Under the pieces are notes generated by a model. That model saw nothing but the letters and a program-made list of their open reading frames with translations. It did no database searches and was not told the DNA's origin. A program made the translations under genes and the position numbers. Below, one piece after another: positions 50,890 through 63,540 of a stretch of 64,000 nt of DNA; the stretch's first letter is position 1, and the number at the start of each line of letters is the position of its first letter. The stretch comes from Lota lota. Its lineage: Eukaryota; Chordata; Actinopteri; Gadiformes; Lotidae. Where the stretch lies: the NCBI GenBank assembly GCA_026745465.1, contig JACYXH010000745.1, positions 19,000-82,999 on the forward strand, written 5' to 3'.

Positions 50890-52850
50890 TTTTAAGAGTA
50901 GCAAGGAAGTGGACAAAAAGCATCAGATCAGTTTGTTTTTTTGTACGCTGGTGAACCTTGTTTATTGGTAGTGGTTAGTTAGTTAGATGGGGGAACTGTA
51001 TAGTAAAATTTATTTGTACATGTACCAACAGCATCAAACTACTAGATCGCCTCAAGGTAAGTCTGTTGGCTGTATTTTGAAATGCGAAGATGATCAAAGG
51101 ACCACAAGATCTTCATCGTCGTTCAGCTCAAGGTGAGGTGCTGGTTATGTATTGCTGGTTTGTACTGGAACGTTAGGATTCCAGTATGACTGTTTTGGGC
51201 TTTCTGCCAAGGTTAGTAGTTAGAAATATGCAGTTTGTGAACCTCTAATTCTGCAGTACTGTGTATGAGTTGTGGATGTTGATTCACCTGGGAGGGCATC
51301 TGGCAGTACAATTAGGATTGACATTTGCGTAACCTCATCACCAACAAGCGTACCTAATTAGGTCATCTGGCGGTTCCCTATTTCTATCAGTAACCATCTG
51401 CAATATTTGATCACTTTATTGTGCTTTAGGTAGTGCACTCATAATGAAACATAACATTTTTATAAAATCCCGCAAAACTACTTTGATGATTGCTCTCTAC
51501 AACTGACACTGTGTTGTTGCGTAAACATTTTCGAGTCGCGTATATGATGCAGAGATCGTTTAAGGCTGCAACATTTTAATTACAATTTGGCATTTCCATA
51601 GTGCGGCTCCTTTGATCTACAACAACCCAGCAGCTGAATATGGCTAAGTATCATTTTACTGTTATATTACTATTGATACTGCTAGTGTTTTAAATATCTG
51701 GGCTGTGATTGGCCCAGTTAAACCCTCACCCTAACCCTACAGAGCTGAAATTGTAACTGTAGTTTGTGTCACAAGGTGTCTGCCTCCACACCCAGCTCCA
51801 TCCCTCGCTGCCGTCTCCCCACTGGGCTAAAAAGGACTCCATAACGGTGAGGTCAATGCACTTTCAGTTTCAGTGCTTGGGCTGAATAAATTCTGTCTTC
51901 TCTGTGTTGTCTCTACTAGACTTCAGAAATAAAAGGAAGGGTTCAATGTAAATGTGCTTATTTGTGTAAAAACTAATGGAATAGCTGTTCAGAAGAGTCA
52001 AATAAGTTTAATTGTTGCCAAATGCTACCATAAAACTGCGGCTGTAGATGAAATCCCACATAACATAAGCAAACTAAGAACAGTTGTTCCTCTTAAGCAC
52101 CCTGACTATTGTATTGGTTTTCAGTTTATTCTTGGTGAGGCCATGATGTAAAGCTCATTGAAGAGTAGTGACACATTCAGACATACTACATCTTTTGCGT
52201 ACACTCATTGACTTGGAAAATGAGGCAGGACAGGTTTTTATAGGAAAGTATTTATAAATTGCTGCATTACTTCCTGTGTTTGGTAATTGTTGTTCCCATG
52301 TGATTCCAGCGTGTGATGTCTAGTTATTAAATGGATGATTGTTTTGTGTTAACAGTGGGGGCAGCTCCAGTCCTTGCTATACTGAACCTGTATGAGGCAC
52401 AAGATGTCAATCCAACCACGCAGGTGAGCGTTTGATATGGACGGTTTCACATTGATACCTACCGTATTTACCCATTCTTTTCTGTAACGTTATATGACCT
52501 TCTCAAAGTGATCTATGCAGAGTGGTCGGGAGGTAGATGTGGTCGAGGAAGCGTTGAACCAGGCTCACTAGTGTTAGTGGCATTCCATAGTGTAATTGAA
52601 CTTGCTGTTGTGATATTCATATAATATATTTGTTACCGTGTGTTGACATCAATGTTAATGATTATGGAGTTACAATGATTTCTATTGGATGTGAATATGC
52701 TTGATTGTGATTGGTTCAGTACCTTGACTCGGTGTGTGGAAGTTTGCCTTCCTGAAGACGGCCAACCTGTATGTCTCTAGTTAATAAATAAAGCTAATAA
52801 GTTATAGCACAGCTAATATGTTATAGCACGTCGTCTTCTGAGATTTAATC
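50890..52850. other. Unassigned stretch with one exon-like segment
   Basis: At 52,355-52,422 an open segment flanked by tgtgttaacag and gtgagcg encodes GAAPVLAILNLYEAQDVNPT in one frame. No partner exon is found. A frame at 51,954-52,151 has no recognisable domain. At 51,641-51,694 a 17-codon peptide MAKYHFTVILLLILLVF looks like a signal sequence but ends in TAA. Confidence 0.25.
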
Positions 52851-53010
52851 CCCTGGACCAGGCATGAGGCACCAGGGTGGACCAGAGGCTGAGGACCAGG
52901 CATGGGGCACCAGGGTGGACCGGAGGCTGAGGACCAGAGGGTAACCAGATCCCCTGGACCAGGCATGGGGCACCAGGGTGGACCGGAGGCTGAGGACCAG
53001 AGGGTAACCA
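52850..53010. repeat. ~38-bp tandem repeat
   Basis: About three to four units of ggaccaggcatggggcacca, some with an extra ggaccagagggtaacc piece. Confidence 0.88.
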
Positions 53011-54189
53011 TCACCAAGCTGTTCTGAAACGCTAAATGCCCGGAAGTTCTTTTTAGTTTTTGTAAACGATTGTAGAGGGAGATTTATTAGTTTTTAGTTT
53101 GTGAATTTTCACTGTGAATTCTTCCTAAGCTGTGATTTGAGGTAATATTTGGGGTCATCTAAGTCACGTGAGCTATTTTTGCTCCTATTGCTGCTACTAC
53201 TACTACTACCATAGTTACACATTTCTCAGTTAATTTCACACTTATACATTTCTCAATAAGTCAACTTGGAAACTTAAGGAAGTTGGATATTCGCTACCCC
53301 TTTGCAAATGTTTCCATCCCCAGGTTTGTTACCAGATGTTAGACCCAACTAGCGCTGTTTGATAGCAGACCGGGACGCCGTGGCGGAGGGGAGCTGATGG
53401 TGGAGCCGTGCTGGAGGTCCTGCCTGACGAAGGACGTCCCGGTCGGGGCGAATGAAGCCCAGCTCTAAAGTGATTATCACACTCACTGCTACTGAAGTGT
53501 TTTTGTTCTTAAATCTGTTAGGGAAGCCATCACTTATGGTGGCTGATTTAGAGAAAACAGTCCCTGGGTGAATACGTTTTATTTAGACTCTCTAACCCCT
53601 AAATGTGAAGGCTACAGAGTCTGTGCTACTGCTGCACAAGTTCTACAAGTTGTATGGTTTATTTGAACAAATGATAGTGAGTCTGTGGGCTGAGGTGGGA
53701 GACGGTTTTTATTTGTATACTGATTTAAAGTGGATTGTGAATAGATGAAGCTGATGACCAGGAACAACACGAGGCCTACGATGTGACTGCTTAAGTCTTT
53801 GGAAGGTTAATACCAACCTCAACCTTTTTTCTACGTCATTTGACAACCTGTTGAATTCACACAATGTTTGACTGTTTTCCTGAATAACAAGAGTGTGCAT
53901 GTTTCTTAGTGCAAGTTTAAAATATCAAATTAATCTTCCATTCCTCTTTTACACTCAAGCCAGCACTTTGGTTCAGAATGATTTAAACGAGGCGTCCAAA
54001 GAATAAATGGCTCAACTAATACCACTGTGTTTGTTAGCGGACCAGGAATCCTTGGCTGAGGAGAGCTGATGCTGGAGCTGTGCATCTGGAGGAAGTATTA
54101 CTGGGAAGTTTGCATAAACTGCATTGCTTCCATTCAGACATGACTGTAAACGACCAACGTTACCACACCATTCAAACCACTGCTTGTGT

Positions 54190-55285
54190 TACCAGACCAA
54201 CTACTGCTGTGTTTTTTACCAGACAAACTACCGCTATTTGTTACCAGACAAACTACCGCTATTTGTTACCAGACAAACTACCGCTGTTGGTTACCAGACT
54301 AAATAATGCTGTAGTTACCAGACAAACTACCACTATTTGTTACCAGACAAACTACCGCTGTTGGTTACCAGACTAAATAATGCTGTAGTTACCAGACAAA
54401 CTACCACTGTTGGTTACCAGACTAAATAATGCTGTAGTTACCAGACAAACTACCACTGTTGGTTACCAGACTAAATAATGCTGTAGTTACCAGACAAACT
54501 ACCACTGTTGGTTACCAGACCAGATAATGCTGTAGTTACCAGACAAACTACCACTGTTGGTTACCAGACCAGATAATGCTGTAGTTAACAGACAAACTAC
54601 CACTGTTGGTTACCAGACCAGATAAGGCTGTGGTTACCAGACAAACTACCACTGTTGGTTACCAGACCAGATAATGCTGTAGTTACCAGACAAACTACCA
54701 CTGTTGGTTACCAGACCAGATAATGCTGTAGTTAACAGACAAACTACCACTGTTGGTTACCAGACCAGATAAGGCTGTGGTTACCAGACAAACTACCACT
54801 GTTGGTTACCAGACCAGATAATGCTGTAGTTACCAGACAAACTACCACTGTTGGTTACCAGACCAGATAATGCTGTAGTTAACAGACAAACTACCACTGT
54901 TGGTTACCAGACCAGATAATGCTGTGGTTACCAGACAAACTACCACTGTTGGTTACCAGACTAAATAATGCTGTAGTTACCAGACAAACTACCACTGTTG
55001 GTTACCAGACCAGATAATGCTGTAGTTACCAGACAAACTACCACTGTTGGTTACCAGACTAAATAATGCTGTAGTTACCAGACAAACTACCACTGTTGGT
55101 TACCAGACCAGATAATGCTGTAGTTACCAGACAAACTACCACTGTTGGTTACCAGACCAGATAATGCTGTAGTTACCAGACAAACTACCACTGTTGGTTA
55201 CCAGACCAGATAATGCTGTAGTTACCAGACAAACTACCACTGTTGGTTACCAGACCAGATAATGCTGTAGTTACCAGACGTTGAG
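54190..55285. repeat. 49-bp minisatellite in first ~2-kb unit
   Basis: About 22 units, each built from two related ~24-bp halves (gttaccagacaaactacc and ggttaccagaccagataatg). Confidence 0.92.
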
Positions 55286-56744
55286 ACTAAACCACTGCTG
55301 TTTGTTGCCAGACCAGGACTCGGTGGCGGAGGGGAGCTGATGGCTGGAGGACCTGCCTGGTGAAGGACTTCCCTCGTGGGGGTAAGGACACCCGTCTCTA
55401 AAGTGATTATCACTTCCACCTCAATGGAATAGAGTACTACTGCTACTACTAAACTAGCCACTGATGAAGAAATACTTCTTTATAGACACTTCTTGACAGC
55501 TAAATATTTGATTTAATTTTGGAGCATGATCATGGGAAGATGCAGGCAGCAAAGCTACCAACCATCCATTCAATGAGACAATGGGTGCACATGATTCTTA
55601 TATCACATGGTGGGCAGGAAGTACAAAGGTGAGGGGGAGTGACCATGGTGGAGACTTTAGGACTGGCCATGGCTGAAGTCAGTCATGGTGGGAGAGACAC
55701 TATAGGTGAAGTGGACATGTCCACAAGGCTGCAGGACAGTTAAAGGAATCTACACAACAAAGAAGTAGATTGGCATGGCCTCAGTATCAGACTTCATGGC
55801 TACAGTGGCAATGCAAATGCTAACTAGCTTAACACCTTTCAATTAGAGAAAGGAAGGGAGGGATCTCTAGGTCCAAGGAGAATGTACACAAATTCATTTT
55901 CAGTTGACTAGTAGTTATATAAACAAGGTTTATATAATTAGTATATAGTTGTATATTATAGGTAGGATTTAATATTTCCACAACAGTTACTCAACTAGTC
56001 CTAAAGCTGTCACTGCAGCCATCCCTTCTAATCCAAATGATTTTGAGAAAGCATTCCCTGGGTTAATGGCGCTATGAGATAACAGGATTTATTTCGACTC
56101 AGTTTTGTTCTAAATGTGACTGCTGTAGGGTCTGCTCTACTTTCTCACTAAGCTCTAAAAGTTGTATTTTTTAATTTAATAAATGATAAATGAGGTTGGA
56201 GACGGCTTTTGTTCATATCCTGATTGAGTTGTGACTAGATGACCCAGATGACCCACCAGGATCAGCGTGGAGGACTGCCATGTGACTGCTGAGGACTTTG
56301 GAAGGTAAACAGTGTGTTCTGCATGTCATGTGACCAGAGGTATGCTCTTGAATTAAAAAGTGATGCTCTTGAATTCACATCGTTTTCTGACTAACCCATA
56401 ACTGAAGATGCTTGGCATTTGCCACAGTTTGTATGTAAGGGCAAGTTGGAATGAAAGAAAAATCCTATTTCATTCTCTTTAACACTCCAGCCAGCACTTT
56501 GGTTTAAACAGGCCGTCCAAAGAATAAACCCACCCACCCATGGCTCAACTACTACCACTGTGTTTGTTACCAGACCAGGAATCCTTGGCTGAGGAGAGCT
56601 GATGGAGGAGCCATCTGGGGCAAGACCATGAACCTACCTGCCAACAAGTATTACTGGTAAGTTTGCTGAACTGTATTGTTTACTGTCAGACATGACCGCA
56701 AACGACCAACGTTACCACACCATTCAAACCACTGCTGTGTGTTA

Positions 56745-57415
56745 CCTGACCATCACACTACCACTGATACCAGACCATCACACTACCACTGATACCAGAC
56801 CATCACACTACCACTGATACCAGACCATCACACTACCACTGATACCAGACCATCACACTACCACTGATACCAGACCATCACACTACCACTGATACCAGAC
56901 CATCACACTACCACTGATACCAGACCATCACACAACCACTGATACCAGACCATCACACTACCACTGATACCAGACCGTCACACTACCACTGATACCAGAC
57001 CGTCACACTACCACTGATACCAGACCATCACACTACCACTAATACCAGACCATCACACTACCACTGATACCAGACCATCACACTACCACTGATACCAGAC
57101 CATCACACTACCACTGATACCAGACCATCACACTACCACTGATACCAGACCGTCACACTACCACTGATACCAGACCGTCACACTACCACTGATACCAGAC
57201 CGTCACACTACCACTGATACCGGACCGTCACACTACCACTGATACCGGACCGTCACACTACCACTGATACCGGACCGTCACACTACCACTGATACCGGAC
57301 CGTCACACTACCACTGATACCGGACCATCACACTACCACTGATACCAGACCATCACATTACCACTGATACCAGACCATCACACTACCACTGATACCAGAC
57401 CATCACACTACCTCC
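56745..57415. repeat. 25-bp minisatellite in second ~2-kb unit
   Basis: About 27 units of accatcacactaccactgat, period 25. A block of variants with ccggaccgtc at 57,215-57,330 shows local homogenisation. Confidence 0.92.
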
Positions 57416-57560
57416 CCGGTTGTGAGCGGACATTGAGTCCCAACTAGCACTGTTTGTTACCATCAGGAAGGCGTGGCAGAGGGAAGCTGATGGCAGAGCC
57501 GTGCTGGAGGACCTGCCTGGTGAAGGACGTCCTTGTGGGGCGAGTGACACCCGACTCTAA

Positions 57561-58849
57561 AGGGAAAAGCACTGAGGAGAGAGAGCTGAATGTGGTACTG
57601 GTGGTCCTCGTACAGGGCAGGATGGGGTGTTGGGCTCTCTATCACATGGTACTGGGTTCCACCCCCAAGTTCTCAGACTACATGTAATGCATCTGAATTC
57701 ACTAGGTCTCTTTGGATACGAGTGTCTGCTGAAGAACTGAATGTTGGATCCTTTTGAATAATGAGAAAAATGTGTCATCCATCTTTGTAAGGCGCGGTTG
57801 AAATACTGTGTTGAGTCTGGGGCAGACACACCAGAGCTGTATCACACCTGTATCTCTGAACAGCTCAAGTCCTGCAGGTCAGTGGTCCACTGCTAAGATA
57901 ACATGGATATTGTGTTCATTATTGATTACCTGACACTGCTTAGACAAATACAGTCTTAAAGTGAACAATTTGCAACATTTCAGTGACCAACAAACAGCGC
58001 TTCATCAGAGCTGAGGTCATCGCTGGACTGGATTCATGGCCTACACACTCACACAACTTGACTTTGTCACCATATGTTGTGTTCCATCAAGGTTTCCTTC
58101 CCACAGTGGGAGGCTCCTTGTCCTTCAAGGAGTTAGGGTTCAGTGTTAGGGAAAGAGTTAGGGTGAGATGGTTTAATACATGGGCTGCTTTCACAATATA
58201 CCGCTCTAATTGGTTTCAAAATTGGACTGGACAATGGACAAGGCTTCCCCAAAATGTTTCAATGTGTGCAAAAATGTTCAAATGTATACTAATGGAGTTT
58301 TCTAATAGAAACTTCTCCTACCTTGTTGTGTTGCTTTTTCAGCATGTTGTGAGGTAAGTTAAATGTCCATAATGAGTTGACTAATACACGTATATATTAG
58401 CATTATACAATATTCTCTAACCTTTACCTCCCCTCTACCTTAACCCCCCCCCACCCCTCTACCTTAACCTCCACCCTCCCCCTCCCCACTACCCTCACCT
58501 CCCCTCTTCCTCCTACCATCAGCTTAACTTCCCCTCTCCCCCCTACCCCCCTCTACCTTAACCTCCCCCTACCCTAACCTCCCCCCTCTCATCTACCTTA
58601 AACCTAACCTCTCCTCTCCCCCCACCCTCACCTTAAACCCCCCTCTCCACCCTCTCCCTCTACCTTAACCTCCCATCTACCATAACTACCTCTACCTTAA
58701 TCTTAACCTCCCCACTACCCTCACCTCCCCTCTACCTTAACCCCCCCTTCTCGCTGCCTTAACCTCCCCCTCCCCCTAGGGTTTTTTTGACCCACTTTTA
58801 TGACTGGTGACCATTTTATAACTTGTGTTTAACCAAGACAGAGCTGTTT
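57561..58849. other. Non-coding stretch with C-rich imperfect repeats
   Basis: Nothing coding is seen. 58,430-58,780 is C-rich with recurring accttaacctccccct motifs. Confidence 0.5.
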
Positions 58850-60823
58850 TTCTACCAGTTTTATCTTCTTTTATTTCCTTCCTTTGATGCTTTTTTTCTC
58901 CATGGTTTTAATGGTAAGCGCTTACCTGGCGTTTTTATGGGGAAAAAGTAGGACATGTGGCCTCTTTTAATGCAAACAGCTCCAGTGCTTTCCAGCAACC
59001 ACTCCCTGTCGGTCGGGGACCTCAGCAAACAGGCCTCGCTCCTTTTGAGGATCCCCACCCCCTTGGGGACACTAACATTGGATTTGAACAACAAAAAAGC
59101 CACATCTCCAGCCACCAAAGGACAAGAACAAACAACAAAAGGTCTCTCCTCACCATACCACCGCAAACCTGGGGTAAGCTCATTTTTTACCCCACCACCA
59201 CCTTGACCCCTGCCCCCAGCACTGTGCTCTTTTACTCATACCTTCATTTTACAGAGCTGCTGCTTTGACTTATTTGATGGTTTTATGCTTTATGGTATTC
59301 TTTGTCTTGGTATTTTACATTGGTTTTGGTCACCATGTTTAACCATGGTTCCAGGTTTGGGCCCTTGTCTCATCCAGACGGAGACATGTACACACACACG
59401 CACGCACACATGCACCCACGCACACGTACACACCCACACATGCACACAACACATGCACGCACACAGAGACACCCAGCTCCCAACATTCAAAGCCCACCGC
59501 CACTCACACACATCACTAAAACATACTTCAAGATAATACAAGCAGTACACCACCAAAATATCATTTCACACGCCATCACCACCAACACACCACCAGCAGG
59601 GATGCTCAGACAGGTGGGTAAGCTAGCCGAGTTCATCAAACCTGCATGCCCTAACCCAACTACAGCCAACAGGGTCAAGCAGAACACGGACAACTGGCTG
59701 AAGCAGAAGCTGGTCATTTTAAATGAACATTACCAAACTGTTTTAACCACCCTCCTTCCCACAGGCCTTCCTTTTGAGGAGGTGGGCCCGCACCCGGTAT
59801 AAACACCGGTTCTGGCCCACCACCCTCCCTCAGACATACAAACATCTTACCACTGCCGTCCCTGATCTCTCCTCACCACCTCCTAGACCCCCTAACCCTC
59901 TCACCACCCTCCATCCCCCCCTCCCCAGGCCCCGCACTCGCCCTCCTCCTCCTCCTCCATCCTCCTGCCAGATTCCCCCTCTCCTACGCTCCCACCACCC
60001 TGCCCACTCCCCCCTCCCCCTGCCCCCCCTACCCAACCCCACTCCCCTCCTCCCCCTACTCCCCAGGCCCACTCCCCCTACCCACCCCAGCCCTATACCC
60101 CCCCCACCCTACCATCTCCCACACTCGTCCCACACTCCCCAGCTACCGTATGAGGAGCCCACCACCCGGATTGGCCCCCAGAGCACCCAGGGAGAGGAGT
60201 CGTCTTGTTAACACACTGACGATCCCCCCCACGGCCAGACCTACACCACTGGCCAATTATGGCTCCGGGAGGGCAACTCCCGGGGGGGAACAGACACGAG
60301 CTCTATCTCCTCCTCCCCCAACCCCGGTCACAACCCCTCCCCCCCTTTCCTCCCCCCCTTCCCCTGCTCAGCCAAAGGCGTGGGTTAGGGCCTTGCCGAC
60401 TGGGGGCCTGGATGCCGATAGTATACTATCTGTGGAGGGTTTTCACCCCTTATCCCCACTACTCCCAATAAGGCCCCTGGTAATAATACCCCCCAGGTAC
60501 CCTCCTCCACCCCGGCTGGCAGAATAGTCCACGTAGAGGCCCAGGTCCTCAATACGGTCACCCACTCACTCCGTAGTCCACTGTCGTCCCAGCGCTCGCC
60601 CACCACGAGCCCAGAGACAGCACCACCGGCACCTACATACACCCACCTGAAAGTACATCAACTCAGCCACATAGTCTCTTCAGTTTCCTCCTCAATAGAA
60701 GCTATAGACACAGACACCAGTCCACCCCAAACTCACTCTGTTTCCCGTCCTGCAGGCTCATCCAAGCAGCGGGCCCCACCACAGACCCGGACTGGTGTAG
60801 GTACAGCGGAGAGACCCAAGCAG

Positions 60824-61587
60824 GTGGCTAAGGTGATGATGGGTCAAAGCAAAGGGAAATGTCCCACACAGCAATCCCAATCTGAAGCCACCTCTAACAA
60901 CAGGTCTCCTCCACTGGCCAGCCAGTCCGTTAGCACACCTTCACAACACATTATACAGCAGAGACTCCACCACGCTCTTAATTCGGCCACTTTAAGTCCC
61001 CGCACCCTCACTCCCGAGCGCAGACGGCCGAGTGTAACCACCGACCCCAAGCCTCGACCGAATAAGACGACATTCAACATCAACAGACACGATCCTACGA
61101 GGTATAAAGTCAGGGATTGGACTATTGATTCCATCAAACCCGTAGTGATCATCGGTGACTCAAACCTGAGTCGGATCCCTCCCCACACACACATAGACGT
61201 CCAAATCGACAGTTATCCCGGTGCCAACTGCTTCCATATTGCACAGATCCTCCAAAAAAGCCCCATTAACCTGGACACTAAGATTGTGGTGCTCTCTCTG
61301 GGCATCAACAACACGGGGCAGGGGCGAGAGACGGCAGTGGGCCAGCTTCAGGCACTTCACTGTAGAGCCACAGAAAAATACCCGCGGGCCACAATCTATG
61401 TCCCCATCATCAATTATTCACATCACACCAGGATACACTCAAACACTTTAATGCATACATCACTTTAAAATACAACACATTATTTGAAATTCACCACCAC
61501 TCATTTCACACCCAGACCGACAATATACACTGGACACCACAAACTGCAACAGACACATTAGACAACTGGTTAGCACAGTTTAAATAG
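60824..61587 (+). pseudogene. PLE ORF1 part: SGNH/GDSL-hydrolase-like domain
   Basis: After a Ser/Pro-rich region (with QSQSEATSNNRSPPL) the frame reads VVIIGDSNLSRIP (block I with the nucleophile serine), IDSYPGANCFHIAQIL, IVVLSLGINN (block III position) and IYVPIINYS. A frameshift near 61,440-61,455 is needed to continue to DNIHWTPQTATDTLDNW (block V-like D-x-x-H, 61,519-61,530) and a TAG at 61,585. SGNH hydrolases are esterases or lipases; related domains occur in ORF1 of several retroelements, where their role is unknown. The domain is not intact in this copy. Confidence 0.65.
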
Positions 61588-62480
61588 ATAAGGGGCCAGC
61601 AGCTGAGTTCATCAAACACTACCTCAGTCCCCTCTCCCGCAGACACCCCAGTTCCATCAAGGACACATATCATTTCATCCAGACAATAAACAGGACACGG
61701 GTTTCCACACATGCCTTTTTATTCACCATTGATATAGATTCACTGTACACCAACATGGACATAGATTCTGGCCTGCGTCACCCAGATCCCGACAGGCCCG
61801 ACAGTCACCTGTTAGAATTACTCACCATCAGCCTGCGCAGGAATGACTTTGTCTTTAATGACAAGCATTACCTCCAGACGCACGGCACAGCAATGGGCAA
61901 AAAGTTTGCACCCAGCTATGCCAACATCTACATGGCGGACTTTGAGCATACTGCTCTAAAGAAATGCCCATTGCTGCCACAGGTGTACTGTCGCTTCCTG
62001 GACGACATCTTCAGGGTCTGGCCGCATAGTTTAGATCACTTCCTGCAATTCATACACATACTGAATACACACCATCCCACAATTAAGGTTTAGTACACAC
62101 AACACGCACAACACATAGACTTTCTGGACACAACCGTATTCTTCCCACACATAAATGCACCACACACAGTCCTTTACACAAAAGTATATTTCAAACCCAC
62201 GGACACACACGCACTCCTACACAAAACTAGTTTCCACCCCAAGCACACATTGGCGGGTATAATTAAATCCCAAATCATACGGTTTCACAGACTCTGCACA
62301 GAGGAGACGGACATGCACGGGGCCATCAGGACCCTCTTCCGGGTCCTGAGGGCCAGGGGGTACACAAGGCGCTTTCTGTGGTCCATCAAGTCCAGCACAC
62401 TGGCAGAACTGGTGCCTCACGCCTCCATAGGGGACCCCACACCACCGGGGTCTCACGACTCTGCTAGTGGGGGCCAATCA
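61584..62480 (+). pseudogene. PLE reverse transcriptase fragment
   Basis: The open frame starts EFIKHYLSPLSRRHPSSIKD and reads through FLFTIDIDSLYTNM (motif A aspartate), HGTAMGKKFAPSYANIYMA (motif B region) and YCRFLDDIFRVW (motif C). One TAG at 62,091-62,093 interrupts, and the same frame continues through HIDFLDTTV and the thumb-like GIIKSQIIRFHRLCT. The N-terminal RT motifs expected in PLEs (a KPADKG-like and a LPKIHK-like part) are absent. The RT frame begins three bases before the SGNH stop, which points to an internal deletion joining the two. Confidence 0.8.
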
Positions 62481-63114
62481 CCCGCCGCCTCCCCCCACCC
62501 TAATCCTAACCCCCCGCCCCCCATCCCAACCACTCACCACCCACTACGTCTCACCATAACCATCTTTCATCCACAGCGGTACATTCTAGCCAGCTCTCGG
62601 TCACCACGTCTCACCACAACCGTACGTCACCTCCCATTAACCCACCTGGGGCCTCTGCTAGGGACCCCCTCCATCTCCCTAACCCTAACCATAACCACCT
62701 TCCCTCCTCTACGCCTCACCTTAACCGGCCCCCCTCCCACACTGGGGGGGCGGACACAGCGTCCGTCCCCCACTACGGGCCGGTGGAGGCGGGGCTTCCA
62801 CTAGGAGGGCCTGGTTCCCTGAGTCAGGTTATCTTCCCCAACAGGTTTCCTGAGGGGACCCCTGACATCAGGAGAGGAGTTGATCGGGGACCCCAGTCAC
62901 ACACACAAATCATACCACTCATCAGCACATTCACACAAAACATCTTACACATACACTCCAAACTGAAACACGCTTTCACTCGCGCACAACACAACAATCA
63001 CACATTCCAAAACCACAAAATAATATCGGCCTACCGTAAGAACCCTATCCTGCAGGATATCCTTCTCCACGGAAATCAGAAGCACCCCCTCTCCACACCA
63101 AGGCCACTTTAGGC

Positions 63115-63471
63115 AGCTGGCGGTCATCCTGAACCGGCACGCCTCCACCTCCAGCCCTATCCCGCAAAACATCACCATACACAATAAAACCATAATATAT
63201 GCCATCACCTGCTCAGATTGCCATAATATATACATTGGAGAAACCAAACACACCATATTAGTTAGACTCAAACAACATTTCTACACAATACACATAGGCA
63301 CACTCAACACTCACCTCGTACAACACTTCCAACAACATGCGGTCACCTCACTACTCATCACTGGGCTGGAGATGAAGGCGTGCTGGTCGGACAGACAGAG
63401 GAAGGCAGCGGAACACAGATGGATCAAAAAATTAAAAACACTTACCCCCTTGGGCCTTAACATGAGGGAGT
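63115..63471 (+). pseudogene. PLE GIY-YIG endonuclease domain
   Basis: The frame without its own ATG reads IIYAITCSDCHNIYIGET, with the CxxC typical of Penelope, then VRLKQHF (catalytic Arg), NTHLVQHF, and a final EHRWIKKLKTLTPLGLNMRE with the metal-binding Glu, ending in TAG at 63,469-63,471. It is out of frame with the preceding linker ORF (62,783-63,112). All key residues seem present even though the element is broken. Confidence 0.82.
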
Positions 63472-63540
63472 AGGGGCCACGCTGGGGCGGGGCCCTGGGC
63501 GCTGGGACGTCCTGGGTCGCCTCCTTTGGGGGTTCCCTGC

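Larger units (their letters stand above)
53340..57560. repeat. ~2-kb tandem duplication with partial third copy
   Basis: Landmarks repeat in order. The gaggggagctgatgg block with ctctaaagtgattatcac occurs at 53,390, 55,330 and 57,480. The ttccctgggt block with ctaaatgtga is at 53,555 and 56,050. The gaccaggaacaac/gaccacccaccagga block with gatgtgactgct is at 53,750 and 56,240. The cgtccaaagaataaa block is at 53,990 and 56,510, and cgaccaacgttaccacacca at 54,150 and 56,705. Spacing is about 1.94 and 2.15 kb. No gene is recognised. Confidence 0.85.
58850..63540 (+). mobile_element. Penelope-like element (PLE), decayed and internally deleted
   Basis: In order: an N-terminal ORF1 exon (58,957-59,173) with a possible donor gtaagc; a segment with GMLRQVGKLAEFIKPACPNP (about 59,530-59,780); a proline-rich part in shifted frames (59,774-60,530); an SGNH-hydrolase-like domain (about 60,824-61,587); an RT fragment (61,584-62,480); a proline-rich linker; the segment ISAYRKNPILQDILL (about 63,030); and a GIY-YIG endonuclease (63,115-63,471). 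RT followed by a C-terminal GIY-YIG module defines Penelope-like elements. At least four frameshifts or stops are visible, so this copy is dead. The outer ends are not resolved. Confidence 0.82.

Noticed and set aside
53740-53815. C/D box snoRNA candidates (tgatgacc with ctga-like boxes)
   Set aside because: No terminal stem and no consistent box spacing in both copies, so not listed as a feature.
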